NCBI GenBank assembly: GCA_910585715.1
Contig: CAJUEX010000087.1
Location: 1 to 5,085, forward strand
Source: an uncultured Lachnospiraceae bacterium
GTDB lineage: Bacteria > Bacillota > Clostridia > Lachnospirales > Lachnospiraceae
DNA: 5,085 nucleotides
Direction of reading: 5' to 3'
Both the position numbers and the translations under genes were made by a program. The notes beneath the pieces are model-generated. The model did no database searches, was not told the origin of the DNA, and saw only the letters and a program-made list of their open reading frames with translations. Within the stretch, counting starts at the first letter, position 1. Each line of letters begins with the position of its first letter. Positions 1-5,042 of the stretch are shown in pieces.

Positions 1-49
1 CTCTATGCTCTTTTTCCTAGAGTCAAACAGAAAGAATTAACGTCGTTTA

Positions 50-214
50 CTATAATAATGGAACAGTTTCTTTTTCATCTATAATGTTTCCGCTTATTAC
101 ACTTTTCAAATTTGTTCCATTTGCCTGACTTTCCATTACAGGAACCGGCATGCTGCTTATTAAGAAAATAAGTGCAAGCATAAATGAAATGCATGGTTTT
201 GTTCTTTCCTTCAT
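50..214 (-). CDS. Small ORF with signal peptide (54 aa), secreted peptide or gene remnant
   Basis: This 54-residue ORF starts at ATG 214-212 and ends at TAG 52-50, immediately followed by an in-frame TAA. AAAGGA lies 7 nt upstream of the ATG, a good Shine-Dalgarno sequence. The N-terminus has a basic stretch (KERTK), a hydrophobic core (about residues 9-20) and a plausible signal peptidase I site after SQA (residue 31). That would leave a mature peptide of about 23 residues ending in ETVPLL. I see no lipobox or transmembrane anchor. It lies 86 nt after the secreted beta-helix/FN3 gene on the same strand, with no clear terminator or promoter between them, so it may be the last cistron of the operon. 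All three minus-strand frames contain stops between 49 and 1, so a single frameshift does not restore a longer protein. It could be a genuine small secreted peptide or the 5' stub of a decayed exported protein. I do not recognise a family. Confidence 0.45.
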   Translation of the reverse strand: MKERTKPCISFMLALIFLISSMPVPVMESQANGTNLKSVISGNIIDEKETVPLL

Positions 215-300
215 TTCTGAATCCTTTCGTATATCTAAAAACAGAATTGTCTAAATTAACCTGATACCATCTTTTGCTGTTACAGTTATATCCCTTTTAT
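208..300 (-). other. Short intergenic gap between the secreted protein gene and the small ORF
   Basis: This 86-nt gap (215-300) separates the TAA of the beta-helix/FN3 gene from the ATG at 214. I see no GC-rich hairpin followed by a T run, so no intrinsic terminator, and no convincing -35/-10 pair on the minus strand. The only functional signal I can support is the AAAGGA ribosome binding site about 7 nt upstream of the 54-aa ORF. Readthrough from the upstream operon is therefore the simplest model. Confidence 0.4.
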
Positions 301-1974
301 TTACTTTATTTTTACCTTCTTAACCTTGCTCCACTTCCCGTATTGTTTTTTTCTGTTTATTATTTGATAACTTCTTATTTTAACAAAGTAGTATTTATTT
401 CTGGTCAGCTTTTGAAAGGTATAACTTGTTTGCTTTTTGTTCTTTATTAAAACGGTGATTGTATTTTTAGGTTTAAAACTTCTTTTTTTACTACAGACTA
501 TTTCATAACCGGAACACTTTTTTTCTTTTTTCCATTTAAGCGTCAGAGTTCCTTTTTTATCGGACACAGCGCTTTTAACACCAACTGCCTTGACTTTACC
601 GGAAGCCTGAAGCTTGCTAAACTCCCCGTCAGCCATCCCTCTGATTCCTTCAATGACAGCTTCCTGCTCCCTAAGCCAGTCATCCTGCCCTTTTTGTTCT
701 ACTGCTTCCTGAAATTTAAGCCTTGCTTTCTCCATGTCCTTATAATTGCTTACAAGCTTCCTTTGGTCTGCTGTTAAAGATTCATAGGCCTTTTCCACCG
801 CTTCCATTTTAGAGCCGCTTTCTGAAGTAATCGTTCCAAGCGCTGCGATCATGGCAATCACTTTATCCGCTTCCTTTTGATTAATTTCCTTATAAGCTTT
901 TTCTGCTTTTTCCAATACGTCAATATTCTTTACCTTATAACGTAAATTTTGATCCAGATTTTCATAGGCGTTTCTGGCTGCTTCAATCTTTTCGCCGCTA
1001 TTAGCAGTTACAATCCCTATGGCAGCAATTTTTTCTTTTACCTGTTCTGCAGCCTTGCGTTGATTTATTCTTTTCGGACTGACAATATTTACTGCCAAAG
1101 CTATATTGGCAGGTATATCTCGATTGTATGCTTCAACATCTTTTGTAAAAACAAAGTATCTTGTGAAGTTATATTCAAATATCACCGGATACAAAGTATT
1201 GCCGTCATCATCCACAATTATTTCACCGCTTTTTCTTGTAAGTACTTCGTCTAAATCAAAAAAGAATTGATTTATCTCTTCCGCACCAATCCAGGGAGCG
1301 CACCAATAAGCCCTTTTGGAAACTCCCCTGAGAGTGGAATTCTCCATTATTACATGACTCAATGTAAATGCGCTTTGGTACGGGTCTGCAGATGTAGTTG
1401 TTGTTTCAATATCTGAATTGTATAATTCAAGACATTCCACATCCATGCCAAATCTTTTAGAATTAATCGTTATATCACAATCCTCAACAATCATTGTTCT
1501 GATACACTGCACACCTCCTCCGATTACAGTAAGTGTCCCCGGACCTTTGAAATGCACATCCGTAACAAGACGAATTGCCTTACAATTTCCGGTAGGTAAT
1601 ATTATTTCATTGTCACCTTTCAGAATAATTTCCATATCCATAACTTCGATGTGCCTGAAGTTTATTTCAAAATAGCCCACAAGGGTATCTGTCCAGTCAT
1701 ATTCATCTTTAAAATTATCAAAAGTAATTATGTGCTTATCCAAATCAAAGATTATTTTCCCGCCTTTGGAACCGTATATCACACTTTTTTTCAAAAAACT
1801 GTCTTCCAGAATCTTTTCTCCTCTTACTGAGATATATTCACCATATCTGTATTTAGGATAATATTTCCCTTCTTCCTCTTCCTGCGCCCTGACCTGCATA
1901 GCCGAAAACAGCAGCATAAGCATCGGCAGCAAAATAAATAATCCTTTCAAATTGTTCTTAATTAACGCTTTCAT
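301..1974 (-). CDS. Secreted beta-helix-like protein with two helical modules and a C-terminal FN3 domain (557 aa)
   Basis: Residues 1-30 form a Sec signal peptide: KALIKNNLK basic region, hydrophobic core 11-25, probable cleavage after VRA before QEEEE. Residues about 60-285 are rich in short beta-strands with G/N turns (for example LKGDNEIILPTGN and KGPGTLTVIGGG). This resembles the right-handed beta-helix or 'carbohydrate-binding' N-terminal domains of Clostridia surface proteins; ligand unknown. Residues 307-366 and 367-426 are two aligned 60-residue helical modules of the I-x-A-[IL]-G-x-[VI]-T ... A-Y-x-x-L type. Residues about 460-557 form a fibronectin type III-like domain (LTLKW, GYEI, YYFVKIRSY) that is strikingly lysine-rich. 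There is no LPXTG, SLH or lipobox, so it is either released or held to the envelope by the basic C-terminus. The ATG has AAAGGAG 6 nt upstream and sits 14 nt after the stop of the small membrane protein gene, so it belongs to the kinase/phosphatase operon. Its role in signalling is inference. Confidence 0.85.
   Translation of the reverse strand: MKALIKNNLKGLFILLPMLMLLFSAMQVRAQEEEEGKYYPKYRYGEYISVRGEKILEDSFLKKSVIYGSKGGKIIFDLDKHIITFDNFKDEYDWTDTLVGYFEINFRHIEVMDMEIILKGDNEIILPTGNCKAIRLVTDVHFKGPGTLTVIGGGVQCIRTMIVEDCDITINSKRFGMDVECLELYNSDIETTTTSADPYQSAFTLSHVIMENSTLRGVSKRAYWCAPWIGAEEINQFFFDLDEVLTRKSGEIIVDDDGNTLYPVIFEYNFTRYFVFTKDVEAYNRDIPANIALAVNIVSPKRINQRKAAEQVKEKIAAIGIVTANSGEKIEAARNAYENLDQNLRYKVKNIDVLEKAEKAYKEINQKEADKVIAMIAALGTITSESGSKMEAVEKAYESLTADQRKLVSNYKDMEKARLKFQEAVEQKGQDDWLREQEAVIEGIRGMADGEFSKLQASGKVKAVGVKSAVSDKKGTLTLKWKKEKKCSGYEIVCSKKRSFKPKNTITVLIKNKKQTSYTFQKLTRNKYYFVKIRSYQIINRKKQYGKWSKVKKVKIK
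697..1056 (-). repeat. Two tandem 60-residue helical modules inside the secreted protein
   Basis: Residues 307-366 (DNA 877-1056) and 367-426 (DNA 697-876) align without gaps at a period of exactly 60 residues. Shared landmarks are V312/V372, A318/A378, G320/G380, T323/T383, S326/S386, A336/A396, Y337/Y397, L340/L400, V348/V408, N350/N410 and A357/A417. The pattern I-x-A-[IL]-G-x-[VI]-T-x-x-S followed by A-Y-x-x-L and V-x-N is a small helical spacer module that I know from large Firmicute surface proteins. The copies differ at many positions, so the duplication is old rather than recent. Confidence 0.75.
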
Positions 1975-1991
1975 AACATTCTCCTTTCCTA
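1975..1991 (-). promoter_or_regulatory. Ribosome binding site of the secreted protein gene
   Basis: AAAGGAG at 1987-1981 lies 6 nt before the ATG at 1974 and just downstream of the TAG stop (1991-1989) of the preceding gene. The short 14-nt gap supports translation from the same transcript. An out-of-frame ATG at 1979-1977 is closer to the Shine-Dalgarno sequence but hits TGA after two codons and is not a credible start. Confidence 0.7.
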
Positions 1992-2342
1992 CTTGTCAGA
2001 ATAAACCTCTACACTTTTCATAGTTACAAACTGCAGCTGTTCTTCACTCAGAACCTCTGTTTCCTCTCCCTGTTCCGTTAACAAAACCGTTTCTTCTGAT
2101 AGCTTTTCAGTCTGCTCTAATAATTGTGTCTTTTCCCCTGCTTTCCCTTTGTTTTCATATGTTTTTTTCTTTTTCGTACTTTTTACAGGCGTTTTGTCCG
2201 ACCCGTAATTTTTTCCGGAATGTTTCATGTATATATAAAAATAGGATTTAATATCAAATTTAATAAACAAAAAAATACTAAGAACAAAAAACAGGAACGC
2301 CATCACTCCAAAAACGATTCTTAAATTGAGCAGCATTGTCAT
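1989..2342 (-). CDS. Small single-pass membrane protein with T-x-[LV]-L tail motifs (117 aa), candidate kinase substrate
   Basis: Residues about 5-28 are a strongly hydrophobic helix, followed by a basic stretch (KHSGK, KSTKKKK, residues 40-60). The positive-inside rule therefore places the C-terminal tail in the cytoplasm. The tail (residues 70-105) is acidic and carries three spaced motifs: T72-Q-L-L, T85-V-L-L and T95-E-V-L. Each has an acidic or E-rich flank and Leu at Thr+3. EETVLLTEQG and EETEVLSEEQ form an imperfect 10-residue tandem repeat. Phosphothreonine with an aliphatic residue at +3 is a known type of FHA-domain ligand, so this tail could be phosphorylated by the adjacent kinase and then recruit an FHA protein; that is inference. 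The gene overlaps the kinase stop by 4 nt (ATGA), and an excellent Shine-Dalgarno sequence 8 nt upstream selects the first of two nearby ATGs (residues 1 and 3). I do not recognise a named family. Confidence 0.8.
   Translation of the reverse strand: MTMLLNLRIVFGVMAFLFFVLSIFLFIKFDIKSYFYIYMKHSGKNYGSDKTPVKSTKKKKTYENKGKAGEKTQLLEQTEKLSEETVLLTEQGEETEVLSEEQLQFVTMKSVEVYSDK
2007..2133 (-). repeat. Repeated T-x-[LV]-L motif region in the small membrane protein
   Basis: Residues 70-111 of the 117-aa protein include three Thr motifs with Leu at +3 (T72, T85, T95), spaced 13 and 10 residues apart. Two sit in the near-repeats EETVLLTEQG and EETEVLSEEQ. The surrounding sequence is mostly E, Q, S and L with no predicted fold, typical of a flexible phospho-docking tail. 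Confidence 0.55.
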
Positions 2343-4057
2343 GGTAATGTCTCCTCCCCCTCTTCCTCTGCGGTAAACGCCGCATTTAAAGCATCCTTTG
2401 CCAAGTCCAGATACGAAGCCAGCTCATCATTTAAAAGCCGGATTCTTTCATTTCCTTCCACATCGGCAGGCCCCACGTTTGCTGCCACCCAATTCTCCAT
2501 AGCAGCAATCTGGGATTCCATTTCCTTCCTTTCAATGCCCTCTTCTTTAAAATGAATACAATTTGTATATATCTGGTAAGCCAGTTCCTTATGCATAATC
2601 AGTGCTGTGGTAAGATTGTCCTTTTCCGCCAAATCATCTTTTGTCAATTCCTTTAAATCATTCCAATAATCCAGATAGCTGACGCTTGCATCTCCGGATT
2701 TACTTTCAACGCCTATCTTTGAATAATATGCTGCAATCCTTCCCAGACATTTTGCCCGCTCTATCTGACTTGTTTCCAGATTTTCTGAAGCTGCAGCCGC
2801 CTCCAGCCACTTCTTTGCCAGCGTCTTGTTTCCTTTGTCTTCGTAATTATAAAAATAAGCAACTCCAAGCTTATATGCAAAATTTTCATACTCAATGGGA
2901 TTTTCCATAAAATACTCTTCATTCCTGCGACTTCCGTCCGATGTATCGTTTAATATATCCCGGATTGCATATGCCTCTTCTTCTGATAAGATATCATCAT
3001 TCAATATGACTTCTTCCAAAAGCTTTTGATATGCCTCGCCCTTTGCCGGATTCACACCAATGGCATTTTTATATTGGGCAATTGCGTCTTCCTCTTCCAG
3101 CTCGCTTTGGGCACGCTGCACATAATATTCATAGTTACTGGTAACTGCCTTTTTATACTGAAAATCAGCCCAAAAGGCCAAGCCGCCAAAAACCAGCGTC
3201 AACAGGACGCTTCCCGCAAATACAGCCAGCTTCAGATTTTGCCGTTTTTTATACTCCACATCCAGTTCCCGGTAATGCTCCAGCGCAAACAGCAATTCGT
3301 CACAATTCTGGTAACGCTCATCCGGACTCTGCCTTGTACACTTTAAAATAATACTTTCCAGACCTGTAGAGAGAAACGGGTCCCATTCTGTAATGGGATA
3401 TATTTCATAAGGCGGCTCGCTTGGATTATGCCCGGTAACCAAATGATATAAAGTAGCCCCAAGGCAGTAAATATCCGTGCGTTCATCCGACTGCCCTCTT
3501 CCTCCGAACTGTTCCGGCGCCGCATACCCTACGGTTCCTAAACAGGTAGTGTCCTCCACATTTTTTCTTTTAAATGTCCTGGCAGTGCCAAAATCAATTA
3601 ATACCACTGTTCCATCCGGCTTCAGCATAACATTTGACGGTTTCATATCCCGGTATATAATGGGAGTTTCCCTTGTATGTAAATATAGCAATACGCTGCA
3701 CAGCTGAATTGCCCAGTCCACAACCTTTTCCTGAGGCTGCTTTCCCTCCTCCAACAGCCGGCTGAGAGGTACGCCTTCTATATAATCCATAACAATCAGA
3801 AAAATATCGTCATTATCGATTACATCTACAATGCTTGGAAGATTCGGATGCTTTAACTGCTTCAGCAGATTTGTTTCCATTATCATTCCCTGCTTTACCA
3901 CTTCATAATTCTGCACGCCGTCCTTACGTATTTCCTTTATTGCCCACTGCTTGTTGGCGCGTTCGTTCATGGCAAGGTATACCGTACTCATTCCACCTGT
4001 TCCGATTATATTTAATATTTTGTATTTTCCATCTACAAGTGAACCAATTTCTAACAC
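2339..4057 (-). CDS. Transmembrane Ser/Thr protein kinase with TPR-like extracytoplasmic domain (572 aa)
   Basis: This eukaryotic-type (Hanks) protein kinase phosphorylates Ser/Thr from ATP. Numbering from GTG 4057, it shows the glycine loop GTGGMSTVY (19-27), the lysine of AIKEI (K41), the alpha-C glutamate (E61), the catalytic loop YRDMKPSN (135-142, D137 catalytic), DFG (155-157), an activation segment with T170, T171 and T175, APE (180-182), D195 and R248. The usual HRD histidine is Tyr. A single transmembrane helix (about 277-297) follows a juxtamembrane basic patch, and about 275 residues lie outside the cell. That region is helical and TPR-like (325-346 and 390-424), with none of the PASTA repeats of PrkC/Stk1 kinases, so the sensed ligand differs. 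I prefer GTG 4057 because AGGAG lies 7 nt upstream; an in-frame TTG at 4090 would overlap the phosphatase gene by 23 nt and has no such site. The gap to the phosphatase stop is 10 nt. The kinase-phosphatase pairing is typical of reversible phosphorylation modules. It is PrkC-like only in the catalytic domain. Confidence 0.93.
   Translation of the reverse strand: MLEIGSLVDGKYKILNIIGTGGMSTVYLAMNERANKQWAIKEIRKDGVQNYEVVKQGMIMETNLLKQLKHPNLPSIVDVIDNDDIFLIVMDYIEGVPLSRLLEEGKQPQEKVVDWAIQLCSVLLYLHTRETPIIYRDMKPSNVMLKPDGTVVLIDFGTARTFKRKNVEDTTCLGTVGYAAPEQFGGRGQSDERTDIYCLGATLYHLVTGHNPSEPPYEIYPITEWDPFLSTGLESIILKCTRQSPDERYQNCDELLFALEHYRELDVEYKKRQNLKLAVFAGSVLLTLVFGGLAFWADFQYKKAVTSNYEYYVQRAQSELEEEDAIAQYKNAIGVNPAKGEAYQKLLEEVILNDDILSEEEAYAIRDILNDTSDGSRRNEEYFMENPIEYENFAYKLGVAYFYNYEDKGNKTLAKKWLEAAAASENLETSQIERAKCLGRIAAYYSKIGVESKSGDASVSYLDYWNDLKELTKDDLAEKDNLTTALIMHKELAYQIYTNCIHFKEEGIERKEMESQIAAMENWVAANVGPADVEGNERIRLLNDELASYLDLAKDALNAAFTAEEEGEETLP
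2343..2360 (-). promoter_or_regulatory. Strong ribosome binding site embedded in the kinase 3' end
   Basis: GGGGGAGGAG at 2360-2351 lies 8 nt before the ATG at 2342 of the small membrane protein gene. The same bases encode the acidic kinase C-terminus (GEET). The kinase TGA (2341-2339) overlaps the next ATG as ATGA, so terminating ribosomes can re-initiate; the arrangement predicts tightly coupled expression of kinase and small membrane protein. Confidence 0.75.
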
Positions 4058-4070
4058 AGCTATTCTCCTA
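4058..4070 (-). promoter_or_regulatory. Kinase ribosome binding site overlapping the phosphatase stop codon
   Basis: AGGAG at 4069-4065 is followed 7 nt later by the GTG at 4057. The first two bases of this Shine-Dalgarno sequence belong to the phosphatase TAG stop (4070-4068). This decides the kinase start in favour of GTG 4057 over the upstream in-frame TTG codons and indicates translational coupling. Confidence 0.75.
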
Positions 4071-4835
4071 TAGGCATTGCAAAGCAACAACCGTTATATT
4101 GTCTTTTTCTCCACGTTCTTTATTCAGTCTCACCAGACTCCTGCATTGTTCAAATAACAGGTCTTCTCTCTTTGGTACTATATGTTCAAATTCCTGCCTT
4201 ATTTCCTCACTGGAAATTTTATGGCGGAAGCCATCACAGCAAATAATATATACTGCTTTTTCTTTTACAATACCGGATAAAAACTCCGGCTCTAAATTTT
4301 TAGAAGCGCCGATGCATTGTAATAAAATATTTTTGCGCGGGTCCCGTTCGGCTTCCTTGGGAGTCAGTCTGTTCATTTTGACCTCTCTGGCCACAAGAGT
4401 CTGATCCGCCGTGATTTGCTTAATCCCCTCTGATATTTCATAAAGCCTTGTATCGCCCACATGAACAACTATGTACTGTTCATAAATGACAAGCATCGCC
4501 GTCAGAGTAGTTCCCAGCTTTATGCCGGAATCCTCACCATATTGCATAAGCTCTTTATTTACCTTGTCAATTAAATTTTTCAGGGAATCCTGAATTAAAC
4601 TCACATATTGCTGTGCCCTGAGCATTTTAGGCAGTTCTCCGCTAAACCAGTCGCTCAAGTACTTTACCATAGTAGAACTGGCTACTTCCCCCTGTTCCAA
4701 TCCTCCCATTCCGTCACAAACAGCTATAAATACAATATTTCCGAAACTGCTGGCTGCAGTTTTTATCAAAAGCGCATCCTGATTGACTTCCTTTACATTT
4801 CCCCTATCTGTACAATATGCTGTAACAAACTCCAT
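4068..4835 (-). CDS. PP2C-family Ser/Thr protein phosphatase (255 aa)
   Basis: This metal-dependent PPM/PP2C phosphatase would remove phosphate from Ser/Thr residues modified by the adjacent kinase, in the cytoplasm (no signal peptide or transmembrane helix). Numbering from ATG 4835, the family motifs appear in order: TDRG (9-12), NQD (18-20, usually NED), DGMGG (41-45), GTT (108-110), GDTR (127-130), ADQT (143-146), CDG (200-202) and DN (245-246). D41, G42, D201 and D245 match the expected metal-binding positions, so the enzyme looks active. Length is normal for bacterial stand-alone PP2C proteins (about 240-260 aa). I chose ATG 4835 because GGGGG lies 5 nt upstream; an in-frame TTG at 4847 would add only four residues (M-G-E-E) and its codon overlaps that purine-rich site. 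It is the first gene of the operon, 10 nt before the kinase. It belongs to the PrpC/Stp group by function, but I assign no symbol. Confidence 0.94.
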   Translation of the reverse strand: MEFVTAYCTDRGNVKEVNQDALLIKTAASSFGNIVFIAVCDGMGGLEQGEVASSTMVKYLSDWFSGELPKMLRAQQYVSLIQDSLKNLIDKVNKELMQYGEDSGIKLGTTLTAMLVIYEQYIVVHVGDTRLYEISEGIKQITADQTLVAREVKMNRLTPKEAERDPRKNILLQCIGASKNLEPEFLSGIVKEKAVYIICCDGFRHKISSEEIRQEFEHIVPKREDLLFEQCRSLVRLNKERGEKDNITVVALQCL

Positions 4836-4845
4836 TTCTTCCCCC
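4836..4845 (-). promoter_or_regulatory. Ribosome binding site of the phosphatase gene
   Basis: GGGGGAAG begins at 4845, with 5 nt between the G run and ATG 4835. It is the only purine-rich, G-containing stretch in an otherwise A/T leader, which supports ATG 4835 as the operon's first start codon. The G run differs from the AGGAG core used by the downstream genes. Confidence 0.6.
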
Positions 4846-4969
4846 AAAAAGTATAAAATGTCACTGAAATTTATCTGATAAAAAGTAATTTTATTTTAAG
4901 TAAATTAAATAAATATATATTTTTGCAAAATAAATATCTGTTTCTTAAATTATTACTTTAAATATAGTT
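4836..4969 (-). other. Long AT-rich 5' leader of the operon
   Basis: If transcription starts about 7 nt after the TATAAT, near 4969, the untranslated leader is about 134 nt and almost entirely A and T. It contains the palindrome TTTTGCAAAA (4921-4930) and two loosely complementary segments (4883-4900 and 4944-4958) that could pair weakly. I see no conserved riboswitch, T-box or leader peptide. Such a leader could affect mRNA stability or bind a nucleoid protein, but nothing here proves a specific regulator. Confidence 0.45.
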
Positions 4970-4975
4970 AATTAA

Positions 4976-5004
4976 ATTATAAAATTTCTACCAATATTTG
5001 TCAA
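4976..5004 (-). promoter_or_regulatory. Perfect consensus sigma-70/sigma-A promoter for the operon
   Basis: On the minus strand, TTGACA (5004-4999) is followed by exactly 17 nt and then TATAAT (4981-4976), matching both consensus hexamers at all positions with optimal spacing. A-rich sequence just upstream (5023-5005, AAAAATAAC) could act as an UP element. The predicted start is an A near 4969, in a TTAATTA context. It points directly at the phosphatase gene with no intervening ORF, so the operon is probably expressed at a substantial basal level by the housekeeping sigma factor. Confidence 0.85.
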
Positions 5005-5042
5005 TTGTTATTTTTGTCGCTTTTTTTACCTGAAAATGTCAA
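4989..5042 (-). repeat. Direct repeat TTGACA-n2-T-n3-GGTA around the promoter
   Basis: TTGACATTTTCAGGTA (5042-5027) and TTGACAAATATTGGTA (5004-4989) share 10-11 of 16 positions, with starts 38 nt apart. The downstream copy includes the -35 hexamer and the start of the spacer; the upstream copy has no matching -10 at 17 nt. This could be a pair of regulator sites, or chance in AT-rich DNA. Confidence 0.3.

Noticed and set aside
1..22. Inverted repeat CTCTA/TAGAG at the window edge as a possible terminator
   Set aside because: The stem is only 5 bp with a 12-nt loop, and no T run is visible on either side within the window.
949..1254. Plus-strand open frames inside the secreted protein gene (also 1418-1675)
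   Set aside because: Their translations are hydrophobic or Ser/Pro-rich antisense sequence over a well-supported gene, without ribosome binding sites or family motifs.
3343..3525. 60-codon minus-strand open frame within the kinase gene
   Set aside because: It lies in another frame of the kinase catalytic domain coding sequence, whose frame carries all expected motifs.
4058..4090. Upstream TTG start for the kinase
   Set aside because: It would overlap the phosphatase gene by 23 nt and lacks a ribosome binding site, whereas GTG 4057 has AGGAG at 7 nt.
3835..4404. 189-codon plus-strand open frame across the kinase/phosphatase junction
   Set aside because: It is antisense to two genes with clear catalytic motifs, and its translation is low-complexity with no recognisable domain. 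It is a shadow of the real genes.
4836..4847. TTG start four codons upstream of the phosphatase ATG
   Set aside because: The TTG codon overlaps the only purine-rich Shine-Dalgarno-like stretch, which is instead correctly placed for ATG 4835.
4850..4855. TATACT -10-like hexamer just before the phosphatase gene
   Set aside because: Transcription from it would start inside the ribosome binding site, and no good -35 is seen at 16-18 nt.
4883..4958. Inverted repeat in the leader (4883-4900 with 4944-4958)
   Set aside because: Pairing is almost all A-U with mismatches in low-complexity sequence. It is kept only as a remark, not as a supported RNA structure.
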